A DNA stretch of 64,000 nt from Glandiceps talaboti (GCF_964340395.1 NC_135557.1:10068960-10132959), one strand, 5' to 3'. Counted from the first letter of the stretch, positions 24,993 to 37,530 are shown. Notes: generated by a model not told the origin, from the sequence alone. A program made the numbers and translations.

Positions 24993-25022
<30 letters not shown>
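24944..25022 (-). repeat. CAGA microsatellite with conserved flank (copy 2, inverted)
   Basis: Reverse complement of the unit at 24400-24475: a GTCT run preceded by AGTAGTGCTACAGGCATGGC. Confidence 0.75.
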
Positions 25023-25023
<1 letters not shown>

Positions 25024-25059
25024 GTGGATGTGTGTATGTAGGTAGGTAGGTAGGTATGT

Positions 25060-25081
25060 ACACACACACACACACACACAC

Positions 25082-25152
<71 letters not shown>
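25060..25152. repeat. CA and TA microsatellites
   Basis: A CA run (25060-25082) is followed by a long, once-interrupted TA run (25086-25152). It abuts the 5' end of the Penelope-like element. Confidence 0.95.
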
Positions 25153-25155
<3 letters not shown>

Positions 25156-25194
25156 ATTCGATAAATATACACTTAATGTTTGTATGTATATATT

Positions 25195-26475
25195 ACGTAA
25201 CAAGATAGATGGTCAATGTAGTCGTCTGAAGATCGCTCGAAGCGTGAAACTCTGAATAACGACTCATTACATCCTAATTTCTTTTAATTCAGTCTATAAT
25301 GCTCTGCTACTTTGCATCTAATTTTTGCATCGAGCACTCTTCTCTCCAGCGAGACACTTACATTCAAATGAATATTAAGCTCCCGGTTCACCAGTTTAAC
25401 CCTCTAGTAACGTGGATATATAGAAACAAGGATGGAACAAGCCCGGTTCAACTACTCGATGAAGTGCATTCCTATACCATCGATAAATGCCTATATATAA
25501 GAAGAGGCTGATTGAAAAAAGTCGAAAGTGTAATCAAGCATATGAGATGGCAAGCTTTCTACTACCTGAAGGGAGAGGAAAACAACGATCATGAATCCAA
25601 AGATGAAAAGTTCGGATTCAAAAATAGAAAATGCCCACCCTAGATTGAAGCAATGAAACACTTTGAAGACGATATGCTCATGATAATAGAAATCAAATTC
25701 AGAAATGTGAACGGCAGTTTCCAGAATATGTTCAGACACGATATCAAAGAAATCAAGAGCTCTAAGAAAATGCTTATCCCTGCCGATAAAACAAGAAACT
25801 TTTACCGAACCGATAAAAGCCAGTACGAGAAGCTCCTAAGACAGAATATTACTAATAAGGACTATAAGACAGTGAATGACACAATGTATGATAACATCAA
25901 TAAAGAGGCAAAGAGCATAGAATACGACCTAACAATCAATGACAGAGTGGAAATAATGACCAAAAAGCAGGCCTTCATAACTCTGATAGACCATGAAGAG
26001 AATTTTGCCAACAGCCCGACATGCCGATAAATTAACCAAGCCAGAAGTGAAATGGGTCTGGTCAGTAAGAGTATATTAATGACGGTACAATACGTTCTAC
26101 AGGCGTGAATCAAATGAAAAAACTCAGCCGCAGTAATCAACTGGTTCAAGACAATCCCTGATAAATCAAATCACACCTTTATAATGTTCGATATCGTCAA
26201 TTTCTACCCGTCCATCAAAAAACAAACCTACTAAAGAAAGCATTGATATTCGCAAAACAACATACTACCATATCGGAACAAGATGTTAAAATAATCATGC
26301 ACTGCAGCAAATCCTTGCTTTTCGATAAAAGGAATACCTTGGGCTAAGAAGGACAACAGATACCAATTTGACGTCACAGTTGGAAGTTACAACGGTGTTG
26401 AGATATGTGAGCGAGTAGGTACATACATCCCCAATTCTCTCGCAGAAAAATACCAGCAGAGCAATATATATATAT
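25195..26475 (+). mobile_element. Penelope-like retroelement (PLE), 5' end and N-terminal RT, broken
   Basis: Begins after a TA run with a hammerhead-like motif and continues with an N-terminal ORF. The best part (25660-26030) reads KMLIPADKTRNFYRTDKSQY, EVMTKKQAFITL-type text and NSPTCRLINQARSEMG, which are PLE reverse-transcriptase motifs. A second part reads FDIVNFYPSI (motif A, near 26190), then HCSKSLLFDKRNT and FDVTVGSYNGVEICERVGTY near 26370-26440. It stops before the YxDD motif. Several frameshifts and stops (25510, 26030, 26110-26240, 26345) make it inactive. Confidence 0.85.
25216..25272 (+). ncRNA. Hammerhead-ribozyme-like motif at PLE 5' end
   Basis: Core boxes CTGAAGA (25226-25232) and GAAAC (25246-25250) flank a 3-bp stem II, CGC/GCG (25234-25236 with 25242-25244). 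Stem I pairs GTCGT (25221-25225) with ACGAC (25259-25263) and extends with ATGTA/TACAT. The UA before the 3' strand of stem I is where a hammerhead would cleave, and stem III would be only 1-2 bp. PLEs are known to carry such minimal hammerheads. Caveats are a U-U opposition at the base of stem II and a weakened stem III. A second copy at 41874-41917 has a compensating change. Confidence 0.5.
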
Positions 26476-26479
26476 TTCT

Positions 26480-26730
26480 GACTCAACATTTCTTACGTGT
26501 TGTAACCATATACGTTGGAGACATTTATTTCACTGTATGTTTTATCTTACATTCAAGTTAAGTATTGTGGAGCGACATATTTAATTAAATTAGTAGTCTG
26601 TTCCCACTCTTTGATCAACTCACTTTACAATTATTACCCCTGGCACGGATGTATAATGGCACAATGGCCCTTATTTCCTCAAATACTTGGGGAACATACA
26701 ATCCATCCATGGCATACAATCTTTACCACT
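26480..26730. other. Short non-coding stretch after the PLE
   Basis: Nothing recognisable was seen. Confidence 0.4.
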
Positions 26731-26734
26731 GATT

Positions 26735-27640
26735 TAGTACTAATATATAGCACTTTGCATACATTGCATACACTAACGACGAGTCATCACTTGCATATGT
26801 CAATTTAAACTCGTGATACTATAAATCGATGTGATGCGTATAATTATATCCGTCTCTATCAAATTCCATCAGTAATCTAGTAGTTGGCTATGATTTCCTA
26901 CCTTGTCGTAACTTCCTTAAAGGCAGTAGAAGGTTGTAACCAGCTCACACTGGGTTTGGTGCTGTCATCCACACAGGCTAGCCTTAGTAGTTCTGACCTT
27001 TGCTTCCCATTTAGTACACGATGTTGTTTTCCTCCCACCTAACAACACGGAGTGACAAGCGCTAATCAACTATTTGAATGAGTCACATGATGCATATAGG
27101 CCTATTACATTGATTGTGTACAATTATTCGGTGTAACTAAGTGTATTGAGCTGTAACAATTTATCATTAACTTTGAACGCCATCAACAAGTGATTTGCTA
27201 ATATTTGATGAATCTTCCCACTGCAGCAGATAATGTGGTGTGGCTAAGAACACTAACATTGATAGTACCTAACTTGCAAGCTGAGTGGAAAGAACGTTTC
27301 CAAAGTCTACAGTCCGGCCAGCTTAACGGATATTGTGCGACTTTGGACCATCCCTCAACACTCACTAATTATATACATGTATTTCTTGTCTGGAAAAGTA
27401 GAATGATATTCACGTAATTCTCACCAGCTGTGCTTTTTGGCATGGCACATTCATGTAGATCATCTACTAGAAATATAACTTAATCGTTATGTTTTATTTA
27501 AAAAATGTTTTAACAGAAAAATCAGAAAATTTGCAACTTATTTTGGTGATGATATTAGCTTCATATTTTTAACTGTAAGCGTAGACAAGTTTACCATTTT
27601 GCAAATGTTCCAGCAACATGACGACTAAAGAATGGGAGCT
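26735..27640 (-). repeat. Segmental duplication, copy A (5' flank of Death-GBP)
   Basis: Diverged but collinear with 35745-37530. Shared landmarks include ACTAACGACGAGTC versus ACTAACAACGAGTC, GCTATGATTTCCT, AATTATTCGGTGTA versus AATTATTCGGTTTA, and ATCTACTAGAAATATAACTT versus ATCTACTAGTAATATAACTT. Together with the duplicated exons 1 and 2 this outlines a tandem duplication of the gene's 5' part. It may hold the promoter or 5' untranslated exon of the minus-strand gene (inference). Confidence 0.75.
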
Positions 27641-27649
27641 AAAACAGAC

Positions 27650-30600
27650 TTTGGTCAAGGATTAAAGCAACAAGTCAACATAAAAGTCACCAAAGATAAC
27701 ATTGTCCAAAATGTGAAGATAGATATATCATAATGTATATCAAAGGTTTATCCACCCGCTGATCTATACTAGGTACAGGTGTTCGTTTACTGAATGATTA
27801 TCCAGTTGTCTATCCGTATATGTCCAGCGCCGTTGTTATTATTGTAATAGATGCGATCATTTGACTGTTGCCATGTGCGTCGTGATCAAGATCAGTGAGC
27901 CTGGCAGTAAGGTTTCAGGCTGAGATAGACACCAAAATGATAACACACAGACATCACTTACACCGTGTGGGCTCTTTATTTAGTTAATGATATAAACAGT
28001 AACAGCATGCACACTACAATACAAGGTATAATCAGTTGAAGTTCAAACAAAATCCATGGTCACCAGCCAGTGAAAGTTGGTAGAATCTGACAATTTACTG
28101 CTGATTTGACAAAATAAAGAACGAAAATCATTGAAAACACCAACATATATACAGGATAACTGCTTCAGTATATTGACAACATTTTTAGGTAATATCGGAA
28201 GATTATGTGTCTAAACTTTAAATACAGAGCCTACACATTGTAAGTGATGTTTGTGTGCTATTTTTATGGTTTCTATCTCAACATGAAACCTAGTGACCAG
28301 GCTTACTGATCTTTATAGTTTATTCAATGGTTTTGACTCGGTCAGAGAATTGAAGAAGGCCTTAACTGAATTTTTACTTTGGATGATCTTGATGGACAGC
28401 TGGAAAAGGGTGGCCTTTTCTCTTCCGTGGTTTGAGTTGTCACATACATGCCAGACAGTTATGTATCTTTAAGCTGTTTTCTATTTTTAAAACAGGAATG
28501 TGTACTTACCATACAAACAAGGATATGTATCTTAAAACAATCTCCTTTTCATCTACCTGTCTTGTGGTCTGTACAAGTTATATTTTTCATGCTATTCCTC
28601 TCACCTCGCCACAATTACTTTATTTGTTGAAAACAATTTTTTAGGAAAAGCTATACCATATGTATCCTTTGTCTAACAGCACAAAATGATGCTATCCCAA
28701 AATGCACCAGGACAATTGACTTACAACAAAGGAGAGATAAGGGATACTGACTATTATTAAAACAGAATAACACATATAACTTAGTAGTTTCACTTTTCTG
28801 CAACATGAATGAGCAGCCGAGCGATGTATCTCCTTCACGTCATAAAATTAAAGCATGTTTATCATTACTTTTGAAAATATTGAAGACTTTTTTCTAGTAC
28901 TCCATTGCTTCGAAAATGTGACATTGTTTAGCATTAAATGACATCCTATACATCCTTATTTTTAAAAACGTGCTTAATGTGGGAGGAAGACCACCCCTCC
29001 AAACCCCTCCCCACTAGCTAGTCCAAAATCGCGATTGAAAGAAAAATCATGTTTGCTAAGAATCTCCAAATACTGGTTACATTCCAATATGAGACATCTT
29101 TTTGTAAAGAGATCTAGATATCTTTTGTTATTTCTTTATTATATGTATGAACTCAGAAGTCGACCGATTGCTACTGTAATCTTATTGTACTGTACCATAC
29201 AGTTGTACATATATAGCACTATATTGCATATGTAACGTGTATTCCTAAGATGTACTCTAATTACTGAAGATCACTAACTATGCAATGGGGTAATTAAAAC
29301 TACAGACTAAATTTTGTGTTGTGGGGAAATGCTTCGATGCAGTCCAATATTCGATGGTCAATAGATGGTGAAGATCTGGCAGGGCCGTAGCCTGACCAAA
29401 TTGCCGGGGGTGGGGGCAGGACTTTGCCTTGGTGCACTCATGCATATATAATTTTGAAAAGTGGTTACTTTACATAAATTTGAACACAATTATCATAATA
29501 TATATTTTAGCATACGCAATTAAATATCATATGTAAGGCCAGAGAAAATAAAAAAGCTGGTCAACTTGCAACCAAACCCATCACATTGGGTAGGTAGTTC
29601 GATTTCATTTTTCGCAATGCTTGACAAGGATAAAATAAACCATATATAATGATAGCAAAATATTTCAGGTCGAGTTTAGATAGAATTTATTCAGTCATCC
29701 TGATACTATCTCTTGCAATTTGTCTACATAGCTACAGTTAGGAAATGTACACAACGATTCAAGGTTAAACACATGTTGTAGCTCCTCTCACCCTCTCTTC
29801 TCAAAAAATGTTAAGCCCCGCCAAATGAAACTCAAGCATTATTTGAGCCACCCCTTCTGTCACCTACACTACAGTGGAGATGTAACATTATATGGTACAA
29901 TGATGCATTAAAATAACAGTGATAGCCAACTACAATAATACTTCGACCGTGATTACTTTACGACCGTTTATGGATTTCACATGCATATAAGGAGATGTCT
30001 CTAATTAGCTCTAACCTATACAGTGAGGTATTTAACCAGACACCATCCATCTTGTTTTGGAAGAAAGAATATTATCACCTTGATTGGCACCGATTGGAAG
30101 AAGACAACTCCAAAGGTAAAAAAAATGAAAAAAAAACTGTGTATGAGGCCATTTATTGGCATAAAATATCAAACCATAGACATAATTTAATGTCTTACAT
30201 ACAATGCTTGAATATGGTAATAAAATACCAGAATTAACACAATATGCTACGCATTACATATTATATGGAAGTGTATTTTGTTGTGAAAGATATTTTGCGG
30301 ATGTGCACTTGGTAAATGACTTCTCCTGAAGTTTAATTTGGTTCCTCAAAATCCCGAATGAAGAGGTCATTTCAAGACTTTCAGACTTTTGATGGCCCAA
30401 TACCTACTCAGCCCACTCCCATGGCCGTAAACGTTTGCTCAATCTTTTTAGTACACATTGGATATGTAACAGCTTAATTTAATCTCAATTTATGCTTGTA
30501 TGCATCATCAGAGCCAAGTAAACCACTGTATAAGATAATATATAATTTGGAATATACTCAAATGCATATTGTTACATGTACTATTCAGAAAATATAAAGA

Positions 30601-32100
30601 AATATCCGTAATTTTGAAACAGATGTGAAGCCCGCATGAGGATATATTGCCCATCACCAAAAAATATATATGGGCAGATTGAACAGCTTTTTCATTTTTC
30701 CTGGCCTAATGTCATATCTTCCAAAGTAGTTGCCTAAAAGATGTCACATTCAAAGTAAAAAAACAACAACACACTTTTAAGTAATTGAAAAAAATGGATG
30801 GTGCTTTCTCAAAAAAGTAGCAAAATAATCATTTTCTTGACCCTACTCCCAACATTTTTATGGCCCTCCTTTATGTCGGAACCCAAGGTGAGCTCGGTGG
30901 ATTCTCTTTGTCATTATCATTATAATGGAAATAATTGCAATGAGATAATTATATCAAACAACAGTTTAACCAAAGACAACGTCGAACAGGATTATTGAAA
31001 GTGGCTGTAAATGAGTGGTGTAAATGAGGTCGAGTGCATCTTCGGAGTCACTGCATGCAGCAGGCGACCTCACGTTGAACGACTTTTTCCGTCTTTTGTT
31101 TTGGAGTTTCACTCTGTGACATTATTGCGACTTGCTATCTTCAAATAAAGGAGACTTTCAAGACGATTGTTACTCGCGGAAAATACACAGTGTATGTGTG
31201 CACTTCTTTTGTACTTTCGCTCACAAATAATTTTTAATTAGCTATACTGCAAAAATTACAATTTTTAACTGGACACATTTTTATTCAAAGTTAGGCCAGC
31301 GTACAGTAGAGATATAACTAAAGGTACATATTAGCTAAGAGTCAGTGTACAGTCACTTTTGACTTCAGTGAACCATCAATTTAAATCGCGTATGTGCAAG
31401 GAATCGCCACGTAAATAGCGATTTTAATAACATAGCTATATGTATTCAAAAAGTCGCTATTTTCTTTCTTTTTTCCCCAAAATTTTAAGGGGGCAGCTGC
31501 CCCCCCCCCCCTGCCCTTGCAGGCTACAGTACTGTCTGAGATGTCGATGGGGTTCTTGCAAAAGATTGGGTGATAACAGGAATGTAATAACTGTAGGCTT
31601 TGTAAAGTGGAAAAGCAAAAACAATACGAAAATTAGAAATTAAATTTAGCTTTGGATGTAATTGATATCTCACTGGCAATGATGTCGATGTCATGAAATG
31701 TATTCCTCGCCTATTCTGTCTGGCTGTCTGCCTGTCTACCTGACTGCATCTCATTTAATTCAGAGGGTGAATGAGAGATGGGAAACGGCGGGGTGGATGG
31801 AGCGAGAAAAGAGAAGGGGGAGAAGGGATGACACAGGGGAGGGGTGGGGGAGGGAGAGTTGCTACATTGTTTGTCCAGTCCAGCGCGAAGTCATAAATAA
31901 AACTGTCAAAATATTGTTTTAACTCTAAAGCTCTATATTAACCAAAACAACAGTTTTTAGTCTACTCTGTTTCCATGGAAACAGCTGGCCTATTTTAGGC
32001 AATTTATGTTACAATAGATAGGCCCATCTCATACATTTCAAAAACAAAGAAATTTGTCATTAAATGTTATTGTTTTCCATGTTTTATGTCAATTTTTTTG
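27650..32100. other. Long non-coding stretch between the two duplicate copies
   Basis: About 4.4 kb without a supported gene. I looked here on the minus strand for a second Death or GBP exon set and saw none. A short polyC segment (31499-31512) and a purine-rich segment (31760-31860) are present. Confidence 0.5.
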
Positions 32101-32111
32101 AAACATATTTA

Positions 32112-32240
32112 AGCAATAAACCACCCCTTGCGGATGGTATACCAAGAGCTTTTGACCAGTGAACGAAATATATGCACGAGCAATAGTTCACTGGTCAAAA
32201 CCGAGTGGTATACCTTTTCCAGTTGGTGATTTATGCTATT
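32112..32240. repeat. Imperfect inverted repeat (MITE-like)
   Basis: Inner arms 32136-32164 and 32186-32214 match at about 24 of 29 positions around a 21-nt spacer (core TTTGACCAGTGAAC). Weaker complementarity continues outward through ATAAACCACC. Confidence 0.7.
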
Positions 32241-32319
32241 ATATTATACTAGTATATTGAAAATATCGGAAACAAGATAAGAACTAATGTTTTCTCCTTT
32301 CATATGCGCATCTGTGACT

Positions 32320-32615
32320 AATTTGCCTAAGAATAACGCTGCTTTCAAGACAGCTGATTTTGGTCTCAACCATGACGTGAACGTCGTGCAGCGACTGGAT
32401 TTATTTTATCTGCTATTTGATATATGTAGGAACTCTACAAAACTCAGCAAACATATCTGGACCCTCAAGGATAAAAACATCGACCACTCCATTTCCTGGC
32501 GACCACTTTCATCACACCCAACCTACAATAGCGCAAGCAAGAAGTGCAATTTATGCCTCAAAGAAAAGTTCTTTATTATCTGCCGACCCGAACTATCTAC
32601 ATTAAATAAATGAAA
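32320..32615 (+). mobile_element. PLE C-terminal (GIY-YIG endonuclease) fragment
   Basis: One open frame reads STKLSKHIWTLKDKNIDHSI, SWRPL and then KKCNLCLKEKFFIICRPE and LSTLNK. The CNLC-x-x-EK-x-x-IIC signature followed by LNK is that of the PLE GIY-YIG endonuclease. The homologous region at 41575-41790 shares this pattern. A stop follows directly and the terminal RNELxSxCRH part is lost. Confidence 0.8.
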
Positions 32616-32725
32616 TGAACGATTTATACGAGGTATATTCAGTACATCAACATCTCCTAACGAGTGATTTACTCACGAAACAGGCTTGTAGAGACGAAAA
32701 ACCCGACTTGATTTTCTTCTACCCT

Positions 32726-33045
<320 letters not shown>

Positions 33046-33052
<7 letters not shown>

Positions 33053-33324
33053 CTTCGAAATATTTGGGTGAGAACTGTACGGTTCATGAAGGCAACACAA
33101 CATTCGACGTAACAATGGGCAGTTATGATGGTGCCGAAACATGCGAGCTGGTAGGAAGCTTCCTCCTCTCCCAACTACAAGGCCCTGATATCAACATAGG
33201 GCTATACAGAGATGACGGACTAGCCGTTTCGAACACATCACCAACAGACACAGAAAACATCAAGAAAAACATATGTCGAATCAGTCTCTTCGAAATATTT
33301 GGGTTAGAACTGTACGGTTCATGA
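33046..33324 (+). mobile_element. PLE reverse-transcriptase core fragment between 44-bp direct repeats
   Basis: Two copies of a 44-bp sequence (33046-33089 and 33281-33324, essentially one base different, containing CTCTTCGAAATATTTGGGT) bracket a 191-bp piece. That piece reads [28 protein letters not shown] and [10 protein letters not shown], which is the catalytic Y-x-D-D motif of PLE RT. It is open throughout but too short to be functional. Confidence 0.8.
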
Positions 33325-33357
33325 TATTATTTATATAAAGAAACTCAGTGTTAAGTT

Positions 33358-33386
33358 ATTTATATATATATATATATATATATATT
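33358..33386. repeat. Short TA run
   Basis: About 13 TA units after the PLE fragment. Confidence 0.9.
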
Positions 33387-33564
33387 TATAAAGACACTGC
33401 CAATTAGTGAGAGAGTGTGAGTAAATATCGGTAAATGTTGGTTAATAAGACATGTAGAGTGTAGTTTTTGTTTACTGATGTCTATTACAACCACCAGCAA
33501 TGTATTTTTTCACAATGCTGTTGGGTTTTATTCACCTGTTGACTACGCTCGTCATAGGCTACGT

Positions 33565-33795
33565 GCTAACCATGTCTCCTTATGACGTCATAAAATCCCG
33601 TGGTCTAGGTGGGATCGGAAATACCCGAAATCTCTCGAAGTAAATCCGAAGGGAAGTGACTGAAAAAGGTCATTTTAAGGTGTTTGCAGACGCTTTTGAA
33701 AAGTTTTAAAACCAGAATGCATTTCACAAACATGTAGTCTAGCAAATTAGCGATAGTGAATGTGAGCATTTTGAATCCCCTTTAACTTGACTAGA
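33565..33795 (-). repeat. Dispersed ~220-bp repeat, copy 1
   Basis: Reverse complement of 41340-41555 with high identity. Shared blocks include ATGACGTCA, AAATCCCGTGGTCTAGGTGG, CGAAGGGAAGTGACTGAAAA and TAGTCTAGCAAATTAGCGAT. Both copies lie beside PLE fragments. No tRNA-like boxes were recognised. Confidence 0.85.
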
Positions 33796-33959
33796 ACGAA
33801 AGGCAAACTGCCTGCTTAGAAAGTTACCACGTATGTAAAGTAATCGCATTTGTCAAGAAATATCATCATCATCCATGAAGCTACTGAGAACAAATACGCC
33901 CACATATGTGTACGAGTCGACAGTTATTATCATTCAAGGAAATAACAGGGGTGTTAAAA

Positions 33960-34190
33960 AGCATTATCTTTGTGACTCAATATAGTGTTCAAGCACTTTT
34001 GAAATGATAGATGAAAGGGCAATAAGTCTATATTTATCAGTGATACCCCAGCCTTATCCCTAATGATAGGCACCAAAAACGGTAGAAATTATATCAGGTG
34101 GCAAATACCAGTGTGAAACACAAATATTGAAAAGTATGACCAGAAAGACAGAAAGCCTACTATCCGCATAAATTAAGTACTTAGTATAAA
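33960..34190 (-). mobile_element. LINE reverse-transcriptase fragment
   Basis: On the minus strand: KYLIYADSRLSVFLVILFNI, CVSHWYLPPDIISTVF and, after a frameshift, DKYRLIALSSIISKVLEHYI. This matches the YRPIAL-x-S-x-x-SKV-x-E motif of LINE polymerases. Only the N-terminal RT part remains. Confidence 0.75.
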
Positions 34191-34356
34191 TGTCTAGTAA
34201 TGTCTAGTAATGTTTTCGACATAAGATTCAGAGTAGACGCAAGATTTAGGGGAAATTCAAAAAAAATCTTTTGCAGTTTACATGTAGGTTAGTATAATTA
34301 TTGAATGCTGCTTACATCCAAAAGCTTTTATTTTCGAGTAGCGTTATAAAACTTAC

Positions 34357-34378
34357 CCAAACTGCATTGCTGATGCCC
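34357..34378 (-). CDS. Duplicate microexon (copy B of Death-GBP exon 2)
   Basis: 22 nt, GHQQCSL plus one base, with acceptor ATTTCTTACAG and donor GTAAGTTT both intact. It differs from the copy at 16863-16884 at very few positions and preserves length and phase. It could splice to the Death exon at 15486 or to nothing. Confidence 0.6.
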
Positions 34379-34652
34379 CTGTAAGAAATAAGAACAGCGG
34401 TTAGTTACGCCTATCATAAAATCAGATTCACTATTGATGGCTCTATCCTCCAAATCACATAAAATAATATATATATCTATTTAATAATTGGAAACTATAT
34501 TTTCCATATTATCGGTTCAAAGGTCGTACGTGGATTCAATAGGGATAGGTCAAATATTTAAATAATGCTATCAATTACAAGGGTCATCAATCTGCATTAG
34601 TAAAAATGGGGAGGTCTTACATAAATTATATATTTAATATTATTATACTCAC

Positions 34653-34730
34653 TTTCCCAATGCTTTTCCTAGATACAACTTTCTGGCTGATTGAACCGCT
34701 TGTCGTCGCCATAATTATTACACTGGGCCT
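34653..34730 (-). CDS. Duplicate first coding exon (copy B of Death-GBP exon 1)
   Basis: Acceptor TTCACTTCACAG, ATG at 34712-34710, 20 codons (MATTSGSISQKVVSRKSIGK), donor GTGAGTATAAT. Length, phase and both splice sites match copy A, and the sequence upstream of the acceptor is also shared for about 100 bp. No Death or GBP exon was found between here and copy A. It is either an alternative 5' exon set for the same gene or a truncated paralogue. Confidence 0.6.
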
Positions 34731-34879
34731 CTGTGAAGTGAAATAGTTGAGGATAAATAATTTGATCGCTGGGACAACATTGTGTGTCTGGTCTCTGAAG
34801 TATCTGAAAATCGGCTACTGAATTGGCAACTACATTGCCCGTATGATTAGGGCAAAAGTCGTACGTCAATTCAATAGGG

Positions 34880-35740
34880 ATGCAAACATTTACAAAATGT
34901 TTGACGATCAGGGTTCAATAGTCACCATGAGTAAAAAAAAAAGGGTCAAAACCGCGGTAATTATGTACATATATACCCTTATTACGTGATCATCCACACT
35001 CCCTCGAAATATAAGGCAGTATATATGATCACACTAGCTAGGTGTTAGGTGTTAAAGTTAAATCGAGTTGCCTTTATTTGACACAGGAAATAATTATTTA
35101 TCAGCTGAGGGCTGTCAGTATTGACAAGTATGCTCAATAAACAATGGTACTTGTGAAGTTAATAATTTGTACAGATAGGTTTTAGTGATACATATGAGAA
35201 CAAACAAACACCAATCTACAAAACAATGCAATTAATGATGTGTCCTTGACAAAGCGTATTTACTGATCAACTTATCAGTAGTCTCCCATTACAGTGTGAA
35301 CAAGGTATGTGTACTTGTTCTCAACATTATCAACAATTGCGACATTTTTAGTTTCAACTTCCCTCCTTACATTCCAATAACACACCTGCAATTGTTTCCA
35401 TCACATTTATAATAGCCTGTAGTGATAACCCGACTTCTTAAATTGATATACTGATAAAGAACTACAGTAAAAAATAATTTAAAAGTATTAATGATAGATA
35501 TAACCGATAATAATATTTTGATGAACAATGTCCCCTATTTAACGATGCAGTAATTGCCCAAAACATTCAACACAATGATCCATCATGAATTACAACTTAA
35601 ATTAAGATATACATTCATAGAACAACTGTCAACCCGGTCAGCTGACGCTATCAATATGTCTTACCTGTTAAAACATTTCATTTGTGTTTTATCTGAATCA
35701 AATTTACATATCATGTAAGAGATCTTTACCGCTAACTTGC
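34880..35740. other. Intron or 5' flank of copy B
   Basis: Non-coding sequence; nothing further recognised. Confidence 0.4.
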
Positions 35741-35744
35741 AAAT

Positions 35745-37530
35745 ATATAGCACTTGTTTGCATGTATTGCATACGTACAGTCACTAACAACGAGTCCTGA
35801 CTTGCGTGTGCTAATTTAGACTCATCATGGTACATGTACTATAAGTCCATGCATACAATTATATCTGTAGCTATCAAATTGTGTACATTATGTAATGGTT
35901 TGCTATGATTTCCTCCTAACTTGACGTTTCTTCCTTAAAACACGGTACACGGTTTTAACCAACTCACTTTTGGTTAATTGGTTCTTTAATTCGTTACACA
36001 CTGACTGTAGCATGAACTGTTCTGGCCTGTGCGTCCTGTCTCTTGCCCGGCGTTGTTATCTCCCCACCTGAAAACACAACTATGACAACATCAACAGTCA
36101 AACCTAAAAAAGTTTGTTGACCTGCAGAAAACTAAATAGCAGGCTGAGCGATTGGCCTGACAAGTGTTCGGTTTGCAAACTCAGTCTCGTAAATTACAAT
36201 GCTATCTATATGTACAGTATGCTAGATAATACATTATGTGTTGTTTATGTGATTAAGTCACGTGATACAGACAGGACTCTATATTTCGTGTCAAATTATT
36301 CGGTTTAGATACACATTAGAAAGCATACGCGTACGGAATGCATTATCTTGCAGGCGTACACAATATTTGACTTGTACAAAGTTGTGTTTAGTTACGCGTT
36401 CACTTGAAAAACAATATAATGTGCATGCGCGAGTTGGTGCCGTCAGTTGATGTCCTATCAGTGTTCACCTAGCTGTGTGTTTCTTTTACACGTACATGTG
36501 TAAGTGTACGATTGTACAGCAGTGTTGCCTTTCCCCTTTTTTCTACTTTATATGTCTTAGTTGACTTCCCACAGCATAATGGACAAGTCCTGGTCGTAAG
36601 GGTCAAGTAATTTACATCTGCAGATAGAGTGTAATTTTTATCTCAAAGTAAACATATTTACAGTTTAGGTGTGCAACCAACACATCGTGTTAGTGGTTTC
36701 AAGTGGTTACATAGTTTGGTAGCCATGCTTATACTTAATGTTGTTGCAGAAATATGCATGTTCATGGGTCCATACTAGTCTGTATTCAGAGGCGGCCATA
36801 TTTTGTCATACTCCTAATAAAACCTGATGAAATTTGTTTTATTTAAATACTAATTGTGTGCACATATATGACCTATAACATGCGATATTTATACAGTTTG
36901 GGACAAGCCTTGAAGGAGAACGAACACATGTCATGAGTGTGTAATTACTGTGTTTGGGTTCAGACATGACGTTGATTACACCTGTCGTCAAACATAATTA
37001 TGAGCGTCATGGAAATGAAACAAAGGACACTATACTTTAACTTGAATGACATCTCCAGATATACGATATTAGTGTACCTATTGTCATGACACCCATGAGA
37101 GCTATTGCAATAAAAGATACTCATTTCTCTAACTAGATGTTTGGCGACGCATATATTAATTATATACCTGTCGCGTGCTATTCACTGAGTTGAACAAGTT
37201 AAAGTTTAGGGTCCTGATAGGTCGGTACAGTGATGTAATGTATCCTTGCCTGTAGACTGTAAGATACGTCGTGACGTTTCGCCCTCACCGGCCTCCTCTC
37301 GCCGATGGTTGAGGGCGTCCCGTCACGGCGTACCTTACAGACTACCTTGCCTGTATAGTCTTGTAAATCTCCCTGTGGTTGATCTACTAGTAATATAACT
37401 TCATCCTTATGGTTAAAAATCATGTCAGTGTATCTGTGTATTATTTTGAACTGTAAGCTAATAAATGTTTGACACTTTGCCATTGTCCCAGCATTTTCAC
37501 CACTAAAGATATTAAACAGACTTTGTCAAG
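35745..37530 (-). repeat. Segmental duplication, copy B
   Basis: Counterpart of 26735-27640 (see that entry for the shared landmarks). It is longer because of extra unique sequence between about 36.3 and 37.4 kb, which includes the inverted repeat at 37253-37344. Confidence 0.75.
37253..37344. repeat. Short inverted-repeat element (MITE-like)
   Basis: Arms 37253-37290 and 37306-37344 are imperfect reverse complements (TAGACTGTAAGATACGTCGT against TAGTCTGTAAGGTACGCCGT, both leading to CGCCCTCA). GC-rich compared with its surroundings. Confidence 0.8.

Noticed and set aside
29995-30237. 80-codon plus-strand open frame with a possible donor
   Set aside because: Low-complexity Lys/Asn-rich second half, no acceptor and no recognisable domain.
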